Positions 1 to 6,053 are shown, counted from the first letter of the stretch. The stretch is DNA of 7,998 nucleotides from Dehalococcoidia bacterium (GCA_030619615.1 JAUXBC010000033.1:1-7998), one strand, 5' to 3'. The notes: generated by a model not told the origin, from the letters alone. Numbers and translations are program-made.

Positions 1-77
1 TAGTAGACACCTTGCACCAGCGAGGAAGCGCAATTGCCGACGCCAATAATTGCCACGTTTATCTTGCTCAAATTCAT
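1..77 (-). CDS. ino1: Inositol-3-phosphate synthase, N-terminal fragment (partial, runs off left edge)
   Basis: Only the first 25 codons are inside the window, read leftward from an ATG at 77. The encoded start contains INVAIIGVGNCASSLVQGV, the N-terminal glycine-rich NAD-binding stretch (GVGNCASSLVQG) characteristic of the actinobacterial/archaeal-type myo-inositol-1-phosphate synthases. That family converts glucose-6-phosphate to inositol-3-phosphate (1L-myo-inositol 1-phosphate) with NAD, the first step toward inositol lipids or inositol-based solutes. A purine-rich stretch (AAAGGAAGGG) lies directly before the ATG and can act as the ribosome binding site. The gene is divergent from the PHP-domain gene, with 44 bp between the two starts. 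The fragment is short, but the motif is distinctive. The rest of the protein cannot be assessed here. Confidence 0.8.
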   Translation of the reverse strand, partial: MNLSKINVAIIGVGNCASSLVQGVY

Positions 78-91
78 CCCTTCCTTTATCC

Positions 92-97
92 TATAAT
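92..97 (+). promoter_or_regulatory. Candidate -10 box for the PHP-domain gene
   Basis: A perfect TATAAT lies 12 bases before the GAGGAGG ribosome binding site of the PHP gene, in the divergent gap. No good -35 sits at 16-18 bp spacing; the nearest TTG-containing hexamer (TTGCTC, 64-69) is 22 bp away. If used, the leader would be only about 20 nt. The element overlaps the upstream region of the divergent ino1, so the two genes may share control. This is a weak call based on one hexamer. Confidence 0.3.
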
Positions 98-108
98 CAT
101 TCCTTACC

Positions 109-115
109 GAGGAGG
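109..115 (+). promoter_or_regulatory. Ribosome binding site that fixes the PHP gene start
   Basis: GAGGAGG lies 6 nt before a GTG at 122. This decides the start in favour of GTG 122 over the longer frame that opens with ATG at 50. That longer frame would overlap the divergent ino1 coding start and would add 24 residues with no family resemblance before the conserved YDFHTHTSLSDG. Confidence 0.85.
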
Positions 116-121
116 CGATTT

Positions 122-781
122 GTGATCTACGATTTTCACACTCATACCTCGCTCAGCGATGGCTCCCTATCACCTATAGAATTAGTGAGGCGGGCGCTGG
201 TAAAGGGCTACAAAGCTATTGGGCTCACCGATCACGTTGGCATTGGCTATCTCGATAGAGTGATCAGGGAAATCGCTGAAGATTGCGCTCTGGCGAGAGC
301 GCACTGGGATATTGTGGCGATCCCCGGCGTTGAGCTTACCCATATTCCTCCTCGGGCGATCGGCGAAGTAGCAAGGCAAGCCAAAGAGATGGGGGCATGG
401 TTAGTCGTCGTTCATGGCGAGTCCATCACCGAACCTGTAGAGATCGGCACCAATATAGCGGCACTTCAGTGCCCCCATGTCGACATTCTGGCACACCCCG
501 GACTCATCAACCTTGAACAGGCCAAAATGGCAGCAGCAAGCGGTGTCTTTCTGGAGATCTCCTCAAGAAAGGGTCATTCACTAACCAATGGGCACATCTC
601 TCGACTGGCACGGCTTGCTGGAGCCAAGCTCCTCCTCAACTCCGATGCCCACGACGAAACGGAACTACTCTCCCCCGATTTGGCCCATAACATTGCTCGA
701 GGGGCTGGATTGGACGAAGAAGAGATCAATGAAATTCTAACAATCAACCCTCGTGCCTTATTGGAACGGTTTCCAAAATAA
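122..781 (+). CDS. PHP-domain metal-dependent phosphoesterase (histidinol-phosphatase-like)
   Basis: The 219-residue protein starts at GTG 122 behind a strong GAGGAGG site. It is a complete single PHP domain: HTH at residues 6-8 with D13, TDH at 36-38, an IPGVE motif ending at E71, VVVHGE with H98, LAHPG with H125, and NSDAH with D175 and H177. These match the His/Asp/Glu ligands of the multinuclear metal site of PHP hydrolases. The length and motif spacing fit the small PHP proteins annotated as histidinol-phosphate phosphatase domain proteins. Those differ from the larger HisK/HisJ histidinol phosphatases, so the true substrate is uncertain. No signal peptide or membrane segment is seen, so it should be cytosolic. 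It is divergent from ino1 and convergent with the DUF5679 gene. No histidine biosynthesis gene lies nearby, so the context does not support a role in histidine synthesis. Other substrates, including sugar or inositol phosphates or nucleotides, are possible. Confidence 0.85.
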   Translation: MIYDFHTHTSLSDGSLSPIELVRRALVKGYKAIGLTDHVGIGYLDRVIREIAEDCALARAHWDIVAIPGVELTHIPPRAIGEVARQAKEMGAWLVVVHGESITEPVEIGTNIAALQCPHVDILAHPGLINLEQAKMAAASGVFLEISSRKGHSLTNGHISRLARLAGAKLLLNSDAHDETELLSPDLAHNIARGAGLDEEEINEILTINPRALLERFPK

Positions 782-824
782 GGACAAACCTTGCCCCTGC
801 GGCGATTCAGCTAGCGAAACAGGG
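782..824. other. Convergent intergenic gap
   Basis: This 43-bp gap separates the converging PHP and DUF5679 genes. It holds a 5-bp inverted repeat, CCCTG (795-799) and CAGGG (820-824), with a 20-nt loop that contains a small TTC/GAA pairing. Neither strand has a following T run, so a standard intrinsic terminator is not supported. No other element is seen. Confidence 0.4.
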
Positions 825-968
825 TTAGGCCTTACCAATTCGGTACACCTTTGTCCCGCATACGGGGCAGACCCCTGTGGTCGCTGGCCTGTTGTTCTTT
901 AGGGTGATCTTTCTGGGATTCTTTATCTCCCTTTTCGCCCTACATTTGAAGCAATAGGCTTCCGGCAT
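825..968 (-). CDS. Small zinc-ribbon protein, DUF5679 family
   Basis: This 47-residue protein is too short for ordinary ORF cut-offs. Its frame is ATG at 968 to TAA at 825-827, read codon by codon. It carries two CxxC knuckles, CFKC at residues 6-9 and CPVC at 34-37, separated by a basic stretch and the phrase LKNNRPAT, and it ends CGTKVYRIGKA. This matches my recollection of the DUF5679 family pattern (AYCFKCR..K.I..P...TLKNGRPAT.G.CP.CGTK..RIGK), for which I know no demonstrated function. The four cysteines should bind one zinc. A near-perfect ribosome binding site (AAGGAGGT, 976-983) sits 7 nt before the ATG, and a strong promoter lies just upstream. It follows truB by 53 bp in the same direction and may also be reached by operon read-through. 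Its high basic content and small size suggest nucleic-acid or ribosome binding, but that is inference. Confidence 0.9.
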   Translation of the reverse strand: MPEAYCFKCRAKREIKNPRKITLKNNRPATTGVCPVCGTKVYRIGKA

Positions 969-975
969 CTCTATC

Positions 976-983
976 ACCTCCTT
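976..983 (-). promoter_or_regulatory. Ribosome binding site of the DUF5679 gene
   Basis: AAGGAGGT is an eight-base match to the 16S rRNA 3' end, 7 nt from the ATG at 968. It is among the strongest sites in the window and supports a well-translated small protein. Confidence 0.85.
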
Positions 984-996
984 TCAAGCCTGTTGA

Positions 997-1025
997 ACTA
1001 TACTCGCTATCTGGCTATCTGTCAA
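997..1025 (-). promoter_or_regulatory. Sigma-70-type promoter for the DUF5679 gene, overlapping the truB stop
   Basis: On the leftward strand a consensus -35 TTGACA (1025-1020) is followed by a 17-bp spacer (1019-1003) and a -10 TATAGT (1002-997), five of six matches. Transcription should begin near 990, giving a leader of about 22 nt before the ATG that includes the AAGGAGGT site. The TGA stop codon of truB (1024-1022) lies inside the -35 hexamer. The match is much better than chance for a 53-bp gap, so the zinc-ribbon gene probably has independent expression. Confidence 0.75.
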
Positions 1026-1939
1026 GTATTTTTGAAGCTGTTTTGGTCTCCAGAGAAGACTTTCTCCGGCTGCCAGAGGCCCTTTTCTGGAAGGAAGCGT
1101 AGCACAGCTAGGAAGCGTCCGTCAAGAGAGTAGGCGCGACAGTGGGCTCTATCCCTGCCTTCTTCCTCGCCTAGAGCTAGGGGGCGACCATTTCTGATGG
1201 CCTGCTCCCCCTCTTTGCCCACGATGGCGGCAGTCCAATGCTCCAAAACCACGTCCATAGGGTAAAGGAGATCCTGCCAGTATCCGTGGCCAAAGGAATC
1301 CTCAAGCTGGGAAGGGGTGATGCTATCTTTAATATTGAAGATTCCGCTCCTTAGACGAACCAATTTTCTTAGGTATGAGCCGCAACCTAGGGATCGACCC
1401 AAATCGTGAACCAGGGAGCGAAGGTAAGTGCCCTTTCCGCACTCCACCTCGATAGTGAACAGGGGAGGATGCCAATCTATGATCTCCAATCGAAAGATCT
1501 CGGCCCTTCTCAATTTTCTTTCCACCTCGATGCCAGCACGAGCTAGATCATAGAGGCGTCTCCCTTGATGCTTTACCGCACTATACATAGGGGGCTTCTG
1601 AAGGATGGGGCCACGGAAGGAGGGGAGCACCCCCTCCACCTGCTCCCTGGTGACAAAGGAGGGGTCAACCCGTTGCGTCACATGCCCATCGGCATCGTAG
1701 GTATCGGTGGAAACGCCGAGCTCAATCTCGGCCCGATAGGTTTTAGGGGCATCCAAGAGGAAGGGGATGATCCTGGTTGCTTGCCCCAGGCAAAGGGGTA
1801 AGACCCCTGTTGCCCCTGGGTCGAGGGTGCCAGCATGCCCGACACGCCTCTGCCCACTGAGTCGCCTCACCAGATTAACCATCTCCAGGGAGGTCTTACC
1901 AGCGGGCTTATCGATATTAAGGATTCCGTCAACGCTCAA
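1022..1939 (-). CDS. truB: tRNA pseudouridine(55) synthase TruB
   Basis: This 305-residue protein isomerises uridine 55 in the T-loop of tRNAs to pseudouridine. The N-terminus DGILNIDKPAGKTS and the catalytic block RVGHAGTLDPGATGVL (33-46, with the catalytic aspartate at D40) are diagnostic. The KPP motif (115-117) with YSAVK, and GKGTYLRSL (168-176), complete the pseudouridine synthase core. The C-terminal ~70 residues fit the PUA-like RNA-binding domain of TruB. The start is TTG at 1939, overlapping the rbfA TGA stop as TTGA. An in-frame TGA lies six codons upstream and the next internal ATG is residue 20, inside the conserved core, so TTG is the only sensible start. The ribosome binding site is weak (purine-rich GAAGAG further upstream), consistent with translational coupling to rbfA. 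It is the last gene of the nusA operon before the DUF5679 gene. ribF and rpsO, which often follow truB, are absent. Confidence 0.97.
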   Translation of the reverse strand: MSVDGILNIDKPAGKTSLEMVNLVRRLSGQRRVGHAGTLDPGATGVLPLCLGQATRIIPFLLDAPKTYRAEIELGVSTDTYDADGHVTQRVDPSFVTREQVEGVLPSFRGPILQKPPMYSAVKHQGRRLYDLARAGIEVERKLRRAEIFRLEIIDWHPPLFTIEVECGKGTYLRSLVHDLGRSLGCGSYLRKLVRLRSGIFNIKDSITPSQLEDSFGHGYWQDLLYPMDVVLEHWTAAIVGKEGEQAIRNGRPLALGEEEGRDRAHCRAYSLDGRFLAVLRFLPEKGLWQPEKVFSGDQNSFKNT

Positions 1940-2307
1940 CTTCGCTCGGTCTCTTCAGCACCCTCGTTAGCGGCGACCTCTCTTATCAAATGGAGGACGT
2001 GAGCCCCCCGCTCGATGGAATCGTCCTTATGGAAGCTCAGCTGGGGAACGCGGCGTAATGAAAGGCGCTCCCTAAGCTTTCTCTGGAAGAAGCTCGAGGC
2101 AGAGGCTAAACCCTCCACTGCCTCCTTCTTCTCCCCCTCTGTGCCCATGATGCTTACAAAAACCTTGGCATGTCTCAGGTCTGCGGAGACGGTTACCCTG
2201 GTCACGGTGAGGAAGCCGCCAAGCCTCGGGTCCTTAACCTGGCGGCGAAGCAGTTCGCTGATCTCCTCTCGAATGAGCCCATTGAGCCTCTCGGTGCGCC
2301 TGGTCAT
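1936..2307 (-). CDS. rbfA: 30S ribosome-binding factor RbfA
   Basis: This 123-residue single KH-like domain protein binds the 30S subunit near the 5' end of 16S rRNA helix 1 and is needed for late small-subunit maturation and cold adaptation. The opening TERLNGLIREEISELLRRQVKDPRLG (residues 5-30) with the KDPR motif, followed by TVTRVTVSADLRHAKVFVS (34-52), is the family signature. The C-terminal RRVPQLSFHKDDSIERG (85-101) corresponds to the conserved P-L-F-x-D-S region. The length is normal. The ATG at 2307 follows the infB stop by 2 nt, with AAAGGG just upstream inside the end of infB. The stop overlaps the truB start. Both junctions suggest coupled translation within the nusA operon. Confidence 0.97.
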   Translation of the reverse strand: MTRRTERLNGLIREEISELLRRQVKDPRLGGFLTVTRVTVSADLRHAKVFVSIMGTEGEKKEAVEGLASASSFFQRKLRERLSLRRVPQLSFHKDDSIERGAHVLHLIREVAANEGAEETERS

Positions 2308-2309
2308 CC

Positions 2310-4151
2310 CTAAGCCCTTTCCCTTCTATAGAACTCGAGGATATCGCCGATCTGGAAATCGCTATAGCCCTCAATGCCCACGCCGCACTCAAAGCCGCTA
2401 GCTACCTCTCTGACATCATCCTTAAACCGCCTTAGGCTGGAGATGCTGGATTCAAAGATGGCCTCGCCGTTTCTTATTATTTTGGCTAGGGCGCCACGGG
2501 TTACCTTGCCATCGGTGACGTATACCCCGGCTACATTTCCACGCCCTCTGATGGGGAAGGTAGCCCGCACCTCGGCGTGTCCTTCGACGACCTCGACATA
2601 GGTTGGCTCAAGCATCCCCTTCATCGCCCTTTCCACATCGTCCACCAGGTTGTAGATTACCTGGTAGAGGCGGATGTCCACACCCTCGGAATCGGCAAGC
2701 TGCCTTGCCCCGGGCTCGGGGCGGGTGTTGAAGCCAAGGACGATCCCCTTGGAGGCCAGGGCGAGGAGCACATCCCCTTCGGTGACGCTCCCGCTGCCGG
2801 AGTGCAGGATGTTTACCTTGACCTCATCCATGTTTAGCCGCTCCAGGGAGGTTTTTATTGGCTCGATGCTTCCCTGAACATCGGTCTTCAGTATGATATT
2901 GAGCTCCTTCACCTGGCCGTCACGAATCTGGGAGAAGAGTTCGCTCAGGCTAAGCGGTGCTGTTGGCTTCAGGGAGGCAAGCCTTTTCTCCTCTTGCTGC
3001 CTTTGTGCCAGAGTGCGGGCCTCCTTTTCATTAGCGGTCACGGTCAGGGTATCACCAGCTTGGGGAACGCTATTCAAACCGAGGACCTCCACAGGCGTCG
3101 CTGGCTCCGCCCTCTTCAGGCGCTTACCCTTGTCATTGAACATCGCCTTCACCTTGCCCCAGGTGTCGCCGACAAGGAAGGAATCCCCCACCTTTAGCGT
3201 ACCCGTCTGCACTAACACGGTGGCAAGGGGGCCCTTTGTCTTATCCAGTTTCGCTTCAATGACCACGCCCACAGCACGCCGCTCCGGGTTTGCTTTGAGG
3301 TCCTCAAGCTCGGCAACGATGAGCAGGTTCTCCAGGAGCTCGGAGATGCCCTCCTTCTTTTTAGCGGATACGGGGACAGATACCACATCGCCACCCCATT
3401 CTTCGATAAGCAGCCCCCGGTCGGCAAGCTGTTGCTTCACTCGCTGTATATTGGCCTCTGGCTTATCTATCTTGTTAATTGCGACCACAACGGGGACATC
3501 GGCGGCGCGAGCGTGGTCTATGGCCTCCAAGGTTTGGGGCATCACCCCATCGTCTGCGGCGACCACCAGTATGGCAATATCGGTTACCTGAGCCCCCCTG
3601 GCCCGCATCGCGGTGAAGGCTTCATGACCTGGGGTATCAAGGAAGGTTATCTTTTGCTCCCGAATCTCCACCTGGTAGGCGCCTATGTGCTGGGTGATCT
3701 CGCCGACCTCGGTGGCGGTTACCTTTGTCTCACGGATGGCATCCAGCAGGCTGGTCTTCCCGTGATCGACATGCCCCATGATGGTAACCACGGCGGGGCG
3801 AGGTTTTTGTACTGTGGTATCGTCCTCCTGAAACCTCTGATACCTCTTGCGTTTTTGGGCCGGGACTCGGGGTTGCTCCTCCAGCGCCTCATAGCCAAAA
3901 TCTGAAGCAACAATTGCTGCGGTATCGTAGTCGATGACCTGATTAATGCTTGCCATGATGCCGTTTCTCATCAATTGCTTGATCACATCCACAACGCTGA
4001 CCCCGACCAAATCGGCAAATTGCTTCACGGTGAGGGAGGGAGGAACGGTGATGCGACGATCCTCCTCCGATTTGATGGGCGGGGACTCAGGGGCACCTAT
4101 GTGCTGAGGTTCTCGATACTTTTCATCAATTTTCTGCCTTCTTGCGCTCAT
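2310..4151 (-). CDS. infB: Translation initiation factor IF-2
   Basis: This 613-residue GTPase brings fMet-tRNA to the ribosome and promotes subunit joining. Residues ~37-88 form one IF2 N-terminal domain (VPPSLTVKQFADLVGVS...). A short basic/acidic linker follows, then the G domain: G1 GHVDHGKT (126-133), G2 around GEITQHIGAY (150-159), G3 DTPGHE (172-177), G4 NKID (226-229) and G5 SAK (262-264). Domain II begins near 295, and the C-terminal domains III and IV (fMet-tRNA binding) end in GDILEFYRRERA. The long low-complexity N-terminal region of enterobacterial IF2 (about 890 residues in E. coli) is missing, as in other compact bacterial forms. The ATG at 4151 lies 16 nt after the ylxR stop, with a modest GAGGGT upstream. 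It is the central gene of the operon. Confidence 0.98.
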   Translation of the reverse strand: MSARRQKIDEKYREPQHIGAPESPPIKSEEDRRITVPPSLTVKQFADLVGVSVVDVIKQLMRNGIMASINQVIDYDTAAIVASDFGYEALEEQPRVPAQKRKRYQRFQEDDTTVQKPRPAVVTIMGHVDHGKTSLLDAIRETKVTATEVGEITQHIGAYQVEIREQKITFLDTPGHEAFTAMRARGAQVTDIAILVVAADDGVMPQTLEAIDHARAADVPVVVAINKIDKPEANIQRVKQQLADRGLLIEEWGGDVVSVPVSAKKKEGISELLENLLIVAELEDLKANPERRAVGVVIEAKLDKTKGPLATVLVQTGTLKVGDSFLVGDTWGKVKAMFNDKGKRLKRAEPATPVEVLGLNSVPQAGDTLTVTANEKEARTLAQRQQEEKRLASLKPTAPLSLSELFSQIRDGQVKELNIILKTDVQGSIEPIKTSLERLNMDEVKVNILHSGSGSVTEGDVLLALASKGIVLGFNTRPEPGARQLADSEGVDIRLYQVIYNLVDDVERAMKGMLEPTYVEVVEGHAEVRATFPIRGRGNVAGVYVTDGKVTRGALAKIIRNGEAIFESSISSLRRFKDDVREVASGFECGVGIEGYSDFQIGDILEFYRRERA

Positions 4152-4167
4152 TTAGGTTACCCTCAGA

Positions 4168-4467
4168 CTAGGGAAGCATCTCCGCATACTGGGCAAGCTC
4201 CCTTCGCTTTTCCTGGGCGATATTGATCCCTAGGGCGCGGTCCAGGCGCTCCTTTTTAAGTGCTGCCTCCCAGCAGCCCTTTGCTCTACATAAATACGCA
4301 CCTCGCCCCGATTTCTTCCCTGTAGGGTCGACCTCTACAGCACCGGTTGTGTTGCGAACTATGCGGACAAGTTCCCGCTTCGGCCTTGTCTCGCGGCAGC
4401 CGATGCAGGTGCGCTCCGGGATATGTTTCGGTCGTGGTTTCTTCTTTCTCTGCGATGTGGTACTCAT
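4168..4467 (-). CDS. ylxR: YlxR/RnpM family RNA-binding protein (DUF448)
   Basis: This 99-residue basic protein has the YlxR signature: ERTCIGCRETRPKRELVRIVR (residues 18-38, with C21 and C24) and SGRGAYLCRAKGCWEAALKK (53-72). Members of this family bind RNA; in Firmicutes the protein (renamed RnpM) has been reported to interact with RNase P RNA and modulate its activity. Here that role is inferred from homology. The ATG at 4467 is preceded by GGGAGAAGG. It lies 20 nt after nusA and 16 nt before infB, the usual position for this gene. The related ylxQ (L7Ae-type) gene, which often sits between ylxR and infB in Firmicutes, is absent. Confidence 0.95.
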   Translation of the reverse strand: MSTTSQRKKKPRPKHIPERTCIGCRETRPKRELVRIVRNTTGAVEVDPTGKKSGRGAYLCRAKGCWEAALKKERLDRALGINIAQEKRRELAQYAEMLP

Positions 4468-4487
4468 CCTTCTCCCAAGCGAAAAAT

Positions 4488-5927
4488 TTATTTCACCATT
4501 TCCTCGAGCTCGTCGTATTCATCCTTGATGTAAGCTTCTTGGATTTGGCGAACCTTCTTTGGCCTGCTCACCTCCTCTTCGCCCTCCTTCTTTCCCTTGC
4601 CCTTCTTCGCCTTTTTATCCGGCTTAGCTACCCTGGCTGGGAAGATTTCCTCGGCAAAGCGAAGCTGAGGGGCTGGCTCTGCTATCTCAACCAATGCCTC
4701 TTCAATGGGGGTCACTTCCTCTATAGGGAGACCCTCCTCTTCTCCCCCGGGAGCCAGCAATTCAACGTATTCCTCTATCTGGGGAGCTTGGGTAACCGGC
4801 TCTGCTAGTTCTACCTGTAATGGCTCTTCAGTTATGGCTTCCTCTAGTGCTATTTCAACAGAGGCCCGTTCCGCTAGCGCAGCCTTCTCCGCCTCGGCGG
4901 CGGAAACGCTCTTAATGTCGATTCGCCATCCGGTGAGCTTGGCAGCGAGCCTGGCATTCTGCCCTTCCTTGCCTATGGCGAGGGACAATTGGCGATCAGG
5001 CACCACCACCGTTGCCGTCTTCTCCTCTTCAGCAACCTCCACGCTCACGACCTGAGCAGGGCTCAAGGCATTGGCAATGAAGGTCGCTGGGTCGGGATGC
5101 CACTCCATAATATCGATCTTCTCCCCGTTTAGTTCGCTGACGATGTTTTGGATTCTGATGCCGCGCAGCCCAACGCAGGAGCCGACGGGATCGACACCTG
5201 ATTGCCGGGCCTCGACAGCGATCTTGCTCCGATAACCGGCTTCGCGGGCAATGGACTTCAGTTCTACAGCGCCGCTGTGGATCTCTGGAACCTCCAGCTC
5301 GAGGAGGCGGCGCAGCAGGTTTCGATGGGTCCGCGATACCAAAACCTGAGGCCCTCTGTTGGTGCGGTGCACCTCCATAAGGTATACCTTGAGCCTTTGC
5401 CCCACCCGATAGTGCTCGGTTCGCACCTGCTCCGGGTTGGCGAGGATGCCTTCAGTCTTTCCCAGGTCGAGGATGATCTGCCTTGGCTCTATTCGCTGCA
5501 CGATGCCGGTAATGATCTCGCTTTCCAACTCGGAGAACTCTTCGAAGACAAGCTCCCGCTCCGCCTCGCGGAGGCGTTGCAGCACCACCTGCTTCGCTGT
5601 CTGAGCGGCAATTCTCCCCGCATCTTTGGGGGTGGCTTCAACCTCGATGGCGTCACCGAGCTTGATGCCCTTTTTAGTTCTTTTCGCCGCATCCAGTGAC
5701 AGCTCGCGGCGGGGGTCGGTTACCGTTTCCACCACTGTCTTCTCTGCATAGACGGTTACCTCCCCGGTGTTAGGATTGATCCTCACCGAGATAGTCTGGT
5801 TTGCCGCAAAGTTATTTTTCCTGAAGGCGGAGGCCAAACCAGCCTCCACCGCTTCAAGAACCACCTCCCTGGGCAGATTCTTCTCGGCAGCAAGCTGGGT
5901 GATCGCGAGCATAAATTCGCTCTTCAT
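4488..5927 (-). CDS. nusA: Transcription termination/antitermination factor NusA
   Basis: NusA binds RNA polymerase and nascent RNA and modulates pausing, intrinsic termination and antitermination. With the start at ATG 5927 the protein has 479 residues: the polymerase-binding N-terminal domain (1 to ~130, MKSEFMLAITQLAAEKN), the S1 domain (~136-200, ITGIVQRIEPRQIILDLG), KH1 (~230-278, VGLRGIRIQNIVSEL) and KH2 (~298-345, AIGKEGQNARLAAKLTG). Residues ~350-479 form a tail that is first acidic and Glu/Pro-rich, then a Lys-rich patch (PDKKAKKGKGKKEGEEE, 436-452), then an acidic end. No clear AR2-type repeats are seen. Two other in-frame starts exist, ATG 5936 (three residues longer) and GTG 5939. 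The ribosome binding sequence AGGAGGTGAT overlaps ATG 5936 itself, so ATG 5927 is preferred and matches the usual family beginning. It is the first gene of the operon. rimP does not precede it. Confidence 0.96.
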   Translation of the reverse strand: MKSEFMLAITQLAAEKNLPREVVLEAVEAGLASAFRKNNFAANQTISVRINPNTGEVTVYAEKTVVETVTDPRRELSLDAAKRTKKGIKLGDAIEVEATPKDAGRIAAQTAKQVVLQRLREAERELVFEEFSELESEIITGIVQRIEPRQIILDLGKTEGILANPEQVRTEHYRVGQRLKVYLMEVHRTNRGPQVLVSRTHRNLLRRLLELEVPEIHSGAVELKSIAREAGYRSKIAVEARQSGVDPVGSCVGLRGIRIQNIVSELNGEKIDIMEWHPDPATFIANALSPAQVVSVEVAEEEKTATVVVPDRQLSLAIGKEGQNARLAAKLTGWRIDIKSVSAAEAEKAALAERASVEIALEEAITEEPLQVELAEPVTQAPQIEEYVELLAPGGEEEGLPIEEVTPIEEALVEIAEPAPQLRFAEEIFPARVAKPDKKAKKGKGKKEGEEEVSRPKKVRQIQEAYIKDEYDELEEMVK

Positions 5928-5934
5928 CTTAGCC

Positions 5935-5944
5935 ATCACCTCCT
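5935..5944 (-). promoter_or_regulatory. Ribosome binding site of nusA, overlapping an alternative ATG
   Basis: AGGAGGTGAT is a ten-base match to the 16S rRNA 3' end. Its last two bases are the AT of ATG 5936, so pairing would bury that start. Measured from the end of GGAGG (5939), ATG 5936 is only 2 nt away, whereas ATG 5927 is 11 nt away. The downstream ATG is therefore the better start, though slightly far. Confidence 0.7.
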
Positions 5945-5960
5945 CCGATCTCCAATACAA

Positions 5961-5986
5961 TAAAAAAGTGGGGAAAACACCCACTT
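5961..5986 (-). terminator. Intrinsic terminator in the nusA leader (attenuator candidate)
   Basis: Read leftward, AAGTGGG (5986-5980), a 7-nt loop TGTTTTC (5979-5973) and CCCACTT (5972-5966) form a perfect 7-bp stem. Two T residues of the stem run into four more (5965-5962), giving CCCACTTTTTT. This has the form of a rho-independent terminator for leftward transcription. It lies between proS and nusA, with its T run ending only 17 nt before the nusA ribosome binding site. That leaves no room for a separate promoter after it, so nusA mRNA must pass through it. It can end read-through from proS and also attenuate the nusA operon. No upstream sequence complementary to the left arm was found, so a classic antiterminator hairpin is not visible. 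Confidence 0.8.
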
Positions 5987-6025
5987 CATCAGTAGTTTAC
6001 TTCTAGCTGGCTTCTACCTTGTCAC

Positions 6026-6053
6026 AGTCTCGTCAGACTCTAGTTATAGACTC
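6026..6053 (-). repeat. Alternative-pairing repeats in the nusA leader
   Basis: Read leftward, GAGTCT occurs twice (6053-6048 and 6040-6035) and its partner AGACT once (6030-6026). AGACT can pair with the nearer copy (4-nt loop GACG) or the farther copy (17-nt gap), giving two mutually exclusive small hairpins just after the predicted transcription start. The stems are only 5 bp, so function is uncertain. Confidence 0.4.

Noticed and set aside
50..121. 24-residue N-terminal extension of the PHP protein from ATG 50
   Set aside because: It overlaps the divergent ino1 coding start, has no family resemblance, and a strong GAGGAGG site points to GTG 122.
761..776. Perfect hairpin TTGGAA-CGGT-TTCCAA at the end of the PHP gene
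   Set aside because: It is AT-rich, lies inside the coding region before the stop and is not followed by a T run, so it does not qualify as a terminator.
2893..3591. Long 232-codon rightward frame opposite infB
   Set aside because: It is the antisense shadow of the conserved IF2 GTPase and middle domains; it is Ser/Arg-rich with no domain resemblance and no start signals.
5202..5699. 165-codon rightward frame opposite nusA
   Set aside because: It is antisense to the conserved S1 and KH1 regions of NusA, with no recognisable motif.
5937..5984. GTG-started 16-residue extension of NusA (GVFPTFLLYWRSEEV)
   Set aside because: It would begin inside the terminator hairpin without a ribosome binding site; the strong site at 5935-5944 serves a downstream ATG.
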